Positions 33,906-42,400 of a stretch of 64,000 bases of DNA are shown piece after piece; the stretch's first letter is position 1; each line of letters starts with the position of its first letter. Where the stretch lies: positions 1-64,000 of the forward strand of contig NZ_JASJDK010000002.1 of the NCBI RefSeq assembly GCF_030065675.1, read 5' to 3'. Under the pieces are notes generated by a model, which was not told where the DNA came from, made no database searches, and saw nothing but the letters and a program-made list of their open reading frames with translations. The translations under genes were made by a program, and so were the position numbers. This DNA is from Mastigocoleus sp. MO_188.B34. Lineage in GTDB: Bacteria > Cyanobacteriota > Cyanobacteriia > Cyanobacteriales > Nostocaceae.

Positions 33906-35112
33906 CCGGTTTTTGGCTAATCATAATGGCAACATCCACCTGTAAATTCGTTAAACCGGAAAGAGTTTCACTATCTTTTGGATCGTTAATGCGAACTTTT
34001 ACAGGAATGATTCTTCTATCTGTCTCTGTTTCTGGATTGACACTGAGAATATTTTGTCGATCGACTTGCAAACCAATTTCAGTAACCGTTCCCTCGATTT
34101 TTTTCGGAAATGCTGCACTAGTGATAATAGCTTGTTGTCCCTTATTGACTTGATTAATATCAGTTTGATAAACCTCTGCTTCTACATACATCTGCGATGT
34201 TTTACCTATTTCTACAACCCCTTTTTCACTATTTACCTCTCCTGTTTTGGCATGAACTTTTAAGATTCTTCCATCTATGGGAGAACTCAAATAAGTTAAA
34301 TCGTATTGTGCTTTCGCTTCTTGGACTGCAGTCTCAGCGCTCTTTAATTCTGCTTGCGCGAGTTGAACATCGACCGCACGTACTTTTTTTACACTATCTA
34401 ATCTTGCTCTTGCTTCTTCAATCTCGTCTCGTACAGTATTTTGAGTTCTTTTCAATTTTGCTTTCGCTTCTTGTAGTAGTTTTTGTGCTGTCTGTAGTTC
34501 CAAACGTTTACTATCAGCAACAGAAGCAGAAACTGCACCTGCTTTATATAAACTTTGGTATCGATTATTTTCTGTACGAGCATTTACTAATTCTGCTTCT
34601 AAGCGTGCTATCGTCGCTTGTTGAGAAGCAATATCTCCCTGTAACTGAGCTTGTAAACGAGTTACTGTAGCTCTTTGGGCGTTGATGTCACCTTGCTTTG
34701 CTCCGGCTTTCACTTGTGCTAGCTTGGCTTGTGCTATCCGTACTTTATCGAGCGTTTGTTGTAATGCAGCCCGGGAACGAGCATAATTCTCTAATAAAGC
34801 AATGATTTTTCCAGCTTTAACTTGATCGCCTTCTTTAACTAAGAGTTTTTCGACTCGTACGCCACTCAAGGAACTAGGAGTAGATAATTTGATCACCTCT
34901 CCTTCAGGCTCAACTCTCCCTAATGCAGTAACTGCAACTCTTTTTGGTGCTGTTTTTTCTGAATCTACTGGGGGAGAATTGACTTGAGAACTAAGCCGCC
35001 AGAACATTGATGAAAATACTAACCCAGCACCTAATGTAATTAAGGTTGCTAAAATTATGCGCCAACGATTTTTAGGTTGTGGAGATAGCTGGCTTTCTTT
35101 ATCTGCTGTCAT
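33889..35112 (-). CDS. hgdB: HlyD-type membrane fusion protein, HgdB/DevB-like
   Basis: A 407-aa periplasmic adaptor. It has an N-terminal anchor helix (~18-40: IILATLITLGAGLVFSSMFW), a lipoyl-like half (KLLVKEGDQVKAGKIIALLEN), a long coiled-coil hairpin (~100-260, rich in Ala/Gln/Lys/Glu), the second lipoyl half (YLSSPIDGRILKVHAKTGEV) and a beta-barrel end. It should link an inner-membrane ABC permease to a TolC-like outer-membrane channel. With the permease downstream it matches the HgdB-HgdC pair, which supports deposition of the heterocyst glycolipid layer. No ATPase gene follows. The end of the frame (PVISNK) is encoded by tandem-repeat DNA. Confidence 0.8.
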   Translation of the reverse strand: MTADKESQLSPQPKNRWRIILATLITLGAGLVFSSMFWRLSSQVNSPPVDSEKTAPKRVAVTALGRVEPEGEVIKLSTPSSLSGVRVEKLLVKEGDQVKAGKIIALLENYARSRAALQQTLDKVRIAQAKLAQVKAGAKQGDINAQRATVTRLQAQLQGDIASQQATIARLEAELVNARTENNRYQSLYKAGAVSASVADSKRLELQTAQKLLQEAKAKLKRTQNTVRDEIEEARARLDSVKKVRAVDVQLAQAELKSAETAVQEAKAQYDLTYLSSPIDGRILKVHAKTGEVNSEKGVVEIGKTSQMYVEAEVYQTDINQVNKGQQAIITSAAFPKKIEGTVTEIGLQVDRQNILSVNPETETDRRIIPVKVRINDPKDSETLSGLTNLQVDVAIMISQKPVISNK

Positions 35113-36014
35113 ATTCTGATTCCAGTTATTCTAATATTTTGACTTTTATATGTGGAGAACTATAACTATCTCGATCGATTGAAACAGTTTTCTGTGACAA
35201 CAAAACAAATAAACAAAAAGAATCAAAAAACTAAGAAATTTATATGGGTTTCTTTATGTCCTAATTCTGCCCTTAAATTTGCGAACATTTGGATGTTTTA
35301 GATACAAATTTTTCTCTTTAATTAAATCCCCTAAATTAAGATTTATTGAGTAATAATTTCTACCATTACTTCAGGAATTATAAATATAATCTGGGTAAGA
35401 TTTATCTGCTAATGCCAATGGGAAAATATCCTATTAAAACCTATCTTAGTTCAGATTATTGAAATAGCAAAAAACACAATACAAAAAAAGAAACGAAATA
35501 TACTATATTGCAAAAATTATTTTTAAATTTTTATTGAAAAATATGGAATTACATTATGGCAAATGAAAAAAATATTGTCAACAAAATATTAGTGGTTAGG
35601 TATATTTGTATTATTTTTAAGATGATAATAAGAAAATCATACTGTAATCACTATAAAAATCTATATCAAAATATCCGGATTAATCCATAGATCTATAGTC
35701 TAAAATCATATAAATTCTGATGGTGTCTTTACTCAAGGTTAGAGGTTATTTTCAGCTTTATTCATAGATATTCTATTGTTTGAAAAAAGTAACTCAGTTT
35801 ACAGAACTTTTGTTTTTAGTATTTTTTAAGTATTATCATTAGGTATTTTGATAGAGCATAAGAGAAAATAAGTTACAGGAATCAGGTAATAGGAAATATA
35901 CGTTAGTTTTTTGCTTGCAAGTGCAGGTAAAAAAAAAGAAATATCTACCAAAGATTTTATATTAGTGCCATGGTATCGCTTGTATCTTAATAAACGAAAA
36001 AATGGTATTCAACT
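35113..36014. other. Divergent promoter region, AT-rich
   Basis: About 900 bp between the divergent hgdB-like and ParB-like genes. It is very AT-rich with no supported frame. I looked for canonical NtcA sites (GTA-N8-TAC) and did not find a convincing one. Both promoters must lie here. Confidence 0.5.
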
Positions 36015-37361
36015 ATGACTAAGCTCGCTTCAGTACCGATAAACAAAATTCGTATTAATAACAATCGCCGTCCAATCAAACAAGAAAAAGTTGATGAGTT
36101 AATGGAATCCATTAGAGCCAATGGATTATTAAATCCTATTACTTTAGATGATAATTGGAATTTAGTCGCTGGACATCATCGCTTGAAAGCCTGCGAACAG
36201 TTAGGTTTAAAAGAAATCGAGTGTCATATTATTGTATATCAAGATTCAGATCGCGCCCGTTTAGCTGAAATTGATGAGAATTTGATTCGTAATGAACTCA
36301 GACCCCTAGAGAGAGGAAGACTATGGCTTGAGAGAGAAGAAATACTTTTGCGTTTGGGACTACTAGCAAAAGTTGGAGATAATCAATACACTCTGACAGG
36401 TAGGAATATCACAGGTAGTGAAATAATTTCACCACCAATCAAAACAGCTAAGGATTTAGCAAAAGAGAGTGGTTTAAGCGAACGAACTTATCAGTATGAC
36501 AAGCAAATAATCCGAAATATTCACCCAGATATTTTGCAAATCATTGAGAATACACCGATCGCTCAACGTCAAACAGCACTATTGAATATCGCCCGAGCAG
36601 GTAGCAAAGAGCGTATTCAAGCCGAACAAGCGGAAAAAGCACTGGCTTTAGCTAAAGCATCATCCAATCGAGAAAAACAACGACGACAAGCTGAAATAGT
36701 ATTGAATTACAGGACAAGACAAAAACAAGCACAGTTGTCAGTTCTCAAAAGTACTGAAGCTTTAATAGAAGCAAAATCTTCTCGTAGTAGAACCCAAAAT
36801 CAACAAAAAAAATTATATGGAAGGTTATCAAAACTAGAAGTTAATTTGGGCGACCGCTGGAAGTTGGGAGAAAATTTGGTTTATTGTGGCGATACTAGCA
36901 GCGATAACTTTCAAGATTTGCTACCGAAAGAGGCTGCATTAACGATAGCGACTTTATCCTCAACTTGGAAGCACGATTATTTAGTCGAAGAATCGCGTAT
37001 TGTGGCTGTTCTGAGAAAAGAAGGTTATATTTATGACTTTTGTCGCTCCAATAAAATGCCTTTTCAATATGAATTAGCGATCGGTAACATTTATATCGGC
37101 ATATTTTCCCGTCAAAATATATCTAAACCACCAATGCCGGTTAATGTTGAAAATGTTGAAGGAATAGTTAATTATTTACTGCATTTGTATAGTAGTCCGA
37201 ATGATTGTGCGATCGCACCATTTATGGGTGAAGGGGAAATCCTCGCTATTTGTCAGCGACTTAAGCGTATTTGTTTTATCGGTGACGATAATCCTCAAAG
37301 GGTTAGTCGAGGAATTATACGTTGGCAAAATATGACTGATAAACAGGCGCAAAAGATATAG
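36015..37361 (+). CDS. ParB-domain protein with degenerate DNA methyltransferase tail
   Basis: A 448-aa protein. Residues ~5-95 are a ParB/Srx-type domain (VPINKIRINNNRRPI, SIRANGLLNPITL, LVAGHHRLKACEQLGLKEI, ENLIRNELRPLERG). A helix-turn-helix-like segment (~145-165, KDLAKESGLSERTYQYDKQI) and a charged coiled coil (~205-280) follow. The last ~160 residues follow the layout of ParB-linked N4/N6 DNA methyltransferases (YCGDTSSDNFQDLLP, then APFMGEGEILAICQRLKRICF). The catalytic DPPY/DPPW box is absent: the expected place reads LTIATLSSTW. It is therefore probably a DNA-binding pseudoenzyme. It sits between the glycolipid export and synthase genes, so a role in local control is possible but unproven. 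Confidence 0.75.
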   Translation: MTKLASVPINKIRINNNRRPIKQEKVDELMESIRANGLLNPITLDDNWNLVAGHHRLKACEQLGLKEIECHIIVYQDSDRARLAEIDENLIRNELRPLERGRLWLEREEILLRLGLLAKVGDNQYTLTGRNITGSEIISPPIKTAKDLAKESGLSERTYQYDKQIIRNIHPDILQIIENTPIAQRQTALLNIARAGSKERIQAEQAEKALALAKASSNREKQRRQAEIVLNYRTRQKQAQLSVLKSTEALIEAKSSRSRTQNQQKKLYGRLSKLEVNLGDRWKLGENLVYCGDTSSDNFQDLLPKEAALTIATLSSTWKHDYLVEESRIVAVLRKEGYIYDFCRSNKMPFQYELAIGNIYIGIFSRQNISKPPMPVNVENVEGIVNYLLHLYSSPNDCAIAPFMGEGEILAICQRLKRICFIGDDNPQRVSRGIIRWQNMTDKQAQKI

Positions 37362-38344
37362 GGAACAGGGAATGGAAAAAAGTTTAAAAATAGTAATATA
37401 TTTTTGGTTTTAGTTTGTTACTTCCCAAACTCAGTTCGGGAATTAGAATCTTGAGATTTCACCTCTTGATAATTATAGTTTCTACAAGATTTCAGGAATG
37501 CAATATTTGAACATAGAAATGGTATGAGATTGTGCAGATAGTGATTTTTGTAGACCAATGACAAAAATAAAAAAATTAATCCATAATATTTAGGCTTATT
37601 CATAAAAGATTTAAAATATTTATTTTTGTATGTACTAATTAATCAATATTACCTTCTGTACCTACTATTACATTAATGAGTTTGAAATTCATCTGCAACG
37701 ATTAAAATTGCTAGCTGTCTTTAAAACTATTGGGAAATATCATGATTTAATCAAAATTTACTACTTAGTAAGTCGATGTATGTCTCGAACAGTCAAGTAA
37801 ATAATCACATGACAAATATTTGGGAAAAAATTGAGTAATAATAGTATATTTTAGGAAAATATCTCAATGTAGTTTTGTCTTTATAATTGGCACAGTAAAT
37901 GAAATACAAAAGCCCTAATATTAGCATTGGGGATGATATTTATTCAAAATAAAACCTATATATAGATAATAAATTACCAGGTTTTATAACGATACATACA
38001 GGCAAGTATTTATACAATAAATTATTTCCCATTATTGCCTGAATCTGCTCAAATAATATGGTTGAAAGCAAAAAATATAAAAATAATGAATCCAAATTAT
38101 TAGATGTGTGTTACTGTTGGAATTAATTCAAACATTTTAGGAAGAATGCATATGTAATTAGTAAATTACAATTACTAAGGGAAGAACTAGAAATAGATAA
38201 TTTCCTGTAATTTACTCATATTGCATTTACTTTGTTAATACTCGTTTAATTAGTGTAGGTAATAAGTGATTTTTTGTAACGGGTTTGTCAAATAATCTTT
38301 ATCGGATTCCATAGAATAGATTATCTTGGACGTCAAAACTGACT
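37362..38344. other. AT-rich intergenic region without a supported gene
   Basis: Nearly 1 kb with only short, low-complexity frames. No RNA gene, terminator or repeat stands out. The promoter of the small protein at 38345 should lie near the right end. Confidence 0.5.
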
Positions 38345-38623
38345 ATGGCATTGATTAAGATACAGAACGTTGTCATCAACACGAGTTACGTTGCAGCAGT
38401 TAGATTAGGGGAAGAAAATGAATCTGGCGAAAAAAGTGTTTCCGTCCTGATGATTACCCCCCAATCTTTACTGTTTCCTTGGGAATCTGCTTCTCAGAAT
38501 CTTTACCATTACGAATGGATTGAGTTTACCTCTCAAGCAGCGATCGCTCTGCAAGATTACTTCTCAAGTTGCAACAATGTGATTGATTTATTACCCCAGT
38601 ACGAGGAATCTAACATTGTTTAG
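38345..38623 (+). CDS. Small hypothetical protein
   Basis: A 92-aa soluble protein that I do not recognise as a named family. It starts ALIKIQNVVINTSYVAAVRLG, a strand-rich pattern like small PH/Sm-like barrels or the many 'MALIKIQNVVIN' cyanobacterial orphans, continues with SVSVLMITPQSLLFPWES, and ends in a helix (SQAAIALQDYFSSC). There is no signal peptide or membrane segment. Codon use is ordinary and a HIP1 site (GCGATCGC) lies inside. Its place upstream of the hgl synthase suggests, but does not show, a link to heterocyst differentiation. Confidence 0.6.
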   Translation: MALIKIQNVVINTSYVAAVRLGEENESGEKSVSVLMITPQSLLFPWESASQNLYHYEWIEFTSQAAIALQDYFSSCNNVIDLLPQYEESNIV

Positions 38624-38921
38624 GTCGTGTTTTTGGGATACCTATCGGTAGTTTAATTTTCTAGTACCAATTGCAAGTAACATTGTTCGCGATTCCCTTC
38701 CCAACAAAAGAATATCTATATAAGTTTTTGGTGTGTGGGAAGTTTTTGATGTAGAAGATATTTTGTGTGAAGTGAGAGACAGATAATCTTCTGTTAAGAG
38801 GGGAATTGTCACAGAGTGCGAACAGTATTATTGGAGTGAGGAATTGTAAGTCTTTTTTGTGGTGTCTGTGTATGGTACTCACAGATCAAAGGATTGTGTA
38901 TATTGGTGATTTACGCAATTT

Positions 38922-38957
38922 CCAGATAAATGTAGGTCTCCAGATAAATGTAGGTCT
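38922..38957. repeat. Two perfect 18-bp tandem repeats
   Basis: CCAGATAAATGTAGGTCT occurs twice in direct tandem, followed by a degenerate third copy (CCCCATAAATTC). It lies in the 840-bp leader region between the small protein gene and the first hgl synthase gene. Confidence 0.8.
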
Positions 38958-39092
38958 CCCCATAAATTCACCTTGCAATAAGATCACCTTCTAATAGACC
39001 ATGAAGGTCTTAGCATCTTTGGGGTGCACCTCTGTGGGCGTGACTGAATTTTAGATTGTGTATTAATTTAATTGTAACTAGTGTATATTGAT

Positions 39093-39162
39093 TAGACATC
39101 TCCAGAAATGAGATATCACCCCTGACTACACAAGGCTTTTATATTCTTTTTCGGAGATGTCT
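39093..39162. mobile_element. Small palindromic MITE-like element with AGACATCTCC ends
   Basis: AGACATCTCCAGAAA at the left and TTTTTCGGAGATGTCT at the right form inverted ends about 70 bp apart. Such ends are common in cyanobacterial insertion sequences and MITEs. A further half end (CATCTCCAGAAAAGAT) lies at about 39256. It sits in the promoter region of the hgl synthase genes. Confidence 0.6.
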
Positions 39163-39464
39163 ATTAGGCTACGCTAGTTATGACAATGGATCGATCTAAA
39201 TATTAGTGTAGTTTGGTTCTCAGTAACTTTTCGGAAACCGAGCATTCGTGCTGCTACCATCTCCAGAAAAGATTAATGGAGTCGGCTTTACTTGTACAAC
39301 TCTGCGACAAATGACGCAGAGACTCTAGAACTTAGGTTGCTGAAAGTTGCAAAATAACTTAGGTAAGCTTCAAGAACTAATACTTAAGGATTCATACTTT
39401 TATAAGTAGATACATACTACTTGCAATTGAACACTCAACAAAAATAAAGATTTGTCAATGTCCT

Positions 39465-42400
39465 ATGTCTGGTTACTCATTTAATGCGGCATTGGAAGAA
39501 TTAGCTGCGCAAATAAACAGTTGTGAGCAGGATTTAATTAGGTTTATAGAGGAGAAAAAAATGGTGTCGGATAAATCTATGCCAGTTGATAAGATGAACA
39601 GACATTTAAAAGATACACCTATAGCCATTATTGGTATGGCTTCTCTGTTTCCTCAGGCGAGGAACTTACATGAATATTGGCAAAATATTGTTAATAAAAT
39701 AGATTGTATTACGGATATTCCTGAGTCACATTGGAGTGTGGAAGATTATTACGATCCTACTCAGCGCAATCCAGAGGATAAGACTTATTGTAAGAGGGGT
39801 GGTTTTATTCCTCATGTTGATTTCAACCCGATGGAATTTGGTATACCTCCGAGTATTTTAGAGGTGACCGATGTATCGCAATTATTAAGTCTGGTAATTG
39901 CGAAGGAGGCGATGGAAAATGCTGGCTATGGAGAAAAAAGTCAGTTTAATCGCGAAAACACTGGCGTTGTCTTGGGTTCGGCTGCATTAAAGTTAGGGGT
40001 ACCCCTATCTTCGAGATTGCAATATCCGATTTGGAGAAAAGTACTTAAAAGTAGCGGTTTATCCGATGAAGATACCAAACGTATTATTGAGAAAATCCAG
40101 AGCGCTTATGTAAAGTGGGATGAAAATGCTTTTCCGGGAATGTTATCCAATGTAGTTTCTGGTAGAATTGCTAATCGCTTAAATTTAGGCGGACTCAATT
40201 GTACTGTTGATGCAGCTTGTGCTAGTTCTCTTGCAGCTTTGAAATTAGCAATTGGGGAATTAGTAGAACATCGCTGCGATATGATGCTCACGGGTGGCGT
40301 TGATACTGACAATTCAATCAACGCTTATATTAGTTTCAGTAAAACACCTGCTGTCTCCCCTGGTGACAAAGTCAAACCATTCGATAGTAAATCCGATGGA
40401 ATGATGTTGGGTGAAGGAATTGGCATTTTAGTGCTAAAACGTTTGGAAGATGCTGTCCGAGATGAAGATAATATCTATGCAGTTATTAAAGGCATAGGAA
40501 CTTCTAGTGATGGACGTTACAAGAGTATTTATGCTCCCCGTAAAGAGGGACAGGTCAAAGCTTTAGAACGGGCTTACAAAGATGCTGGCTTTGCTTCGGA
40601 AAGTGTCGGTTTAATTGAAGCCCATGGAACCGGGACTATGGCTGGAGACCCAACGGAATTTGGCTCTCTCCATCAATTTTTTAGCGAATCAGACAGCAAA
40701 AAACAGCATATAGCCCTCGGTAGTGTAAAATCCCAAATTGGACACACAAAAGCAGCTGCAGGTGCAGCAAGTTTAATTAAAACAGCTTTGGCACTACACC
40801 ATAAAGTATTACCACCGACAATTAATATTGACGAACCAAATCCCAAATTAGATATTAATAATTCATCTTTTTATCTCAATACCCAAACTAGACCTTGGAT
40901 CCGGGCTGAAGGTGAGGCTCCTAGAAGAGCAGGTGTGAGTTCTTTTGGATTTGGTGGTACTAATTATCACGTGGTGTTAGAAGAATATGAAGCCAAGCAA
41001 GAAAATGCTTATCGCTTGCATCAACCTGCTGGTGAAGTGATACTATTCGCCCAAACACCTGCAAAATTAGTAGCTATTTGCCAAGAGACTTTAGCAAAAT
41101 TACAGTCAGAGACTGGTAAAACAGACTATGCTCTACTTTTGGAAGAATGTAGAGAAACATCTATTCCTTTAGAAGTTGCAAGGGTAGGATTTGTTGCAAA
41201 TTCCTTAGTTGATGCTTGCAAGCTACTGAAAACAACTATTGATTTACTCAACAAGCAGCCTAAAGTTCCATCTTGGGAGCATCCCCAAGGAATTTTTTAT
41301 CGCTGCTCGGGTATTAAGCTAGATGGGAAAGTAGTAGCTTTATTTTCTGGTCAAGGTTCTCAGTACCTGGAAATGGGTCGAGAATTGGCGATGAATTTTC
41401 CCGAGTTAGGGCAATTATATGGTTACATGGATAACCTATTGCTCAAAGATAACTTGCAGTCAGTTTCCGAGATAGTTTTCCCTCGTCCAGTATTTGATGA
41501 GAAAGAAAAAAATGCTCAAAGTGCTGCTTTGCAAAGAACAGAGTATGCTCAACCAGCGATTGGAATGTTGAGTGCAGGGATGTACAAAATTTTCCAAAAA
41601 GCAGGTTTTAAATCAGACTTTGTTGCTGGACATAGTTTTGGGGAATTGACAGCATTATGGGCTGCAGGCGTCTTAAGTGAAGAAGATTACTGCTTCCTAG
41701 TCAAAGCTAGGGGTCAAGCAATGGCTGCACCCCAAGACCCGAATTACGATAGCGGAGCGATGTTAGCGGTAAAAGAGGAACTGAGTAAGGTAGAAACTGT
41801 ATTGAAACAGTTTCCTCGGGTTAAGATCGCAAATCTCAATTCACCTCGTCAAGTAGTTTTGGCTGGACCAACTCAAGAAATCAAGCGAGTACAGCAGACA
41901 TTGCAAAATGCAGGGTGTACTGCAATATTACTTCCAGTTTCTGCTGCATTCCATACCTCTTTAATTGCTTTTGCTCAAAAGTCTTTTGCAATTGCAACTA
42001 AGAGTGTGGAGTTTAAGACTCCTCAAATACCGGTTTACACAAATGTTACGGGTAAACAATATTCCCAGCAACCAGCAGATATCCAAAAAAATCTCGAAAA
42101 TCATCTGGCTAATTCAGTATTATTCAAACAGGAAATTGAAAATATTTACAAGCAAGGTGGATATTGCTTTGTAGAATTTGGTCCGAGAAAAATTCTGACC
42201 AATCTCGTTAAAGATATTCTGGGTGAAAATCCCCACGTTGCGATCGCTGTAAATCCCAGTCCGCGTAAAAGTAGCGATAAATGCTTGCGAGAAGCTTTTA
42301 TACAATTGCGAGTTGTGGGTTTACCTTTGAAAAATTTAGACCCTTACCAACTTCCAGAACCGATTCCTGCTCCTAAAAAGAATAAGCAGTTAACGGTATC

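Noticed and set aside
38806-38994. 62-codon frame with INVGLQINVGLPIN repeats
   Set aside because: The peptide repeat only reflects the 18-bp DNA tandem repeat; the start is not an ATG with a ribosome-binding site.
39406-39420. GTAGATACATACTAC as an NtcA site upstream of hglE
   Set aside because: The spacing between GTA and TAC is nine, not eight, and it lies only 45 bp from the ATG.
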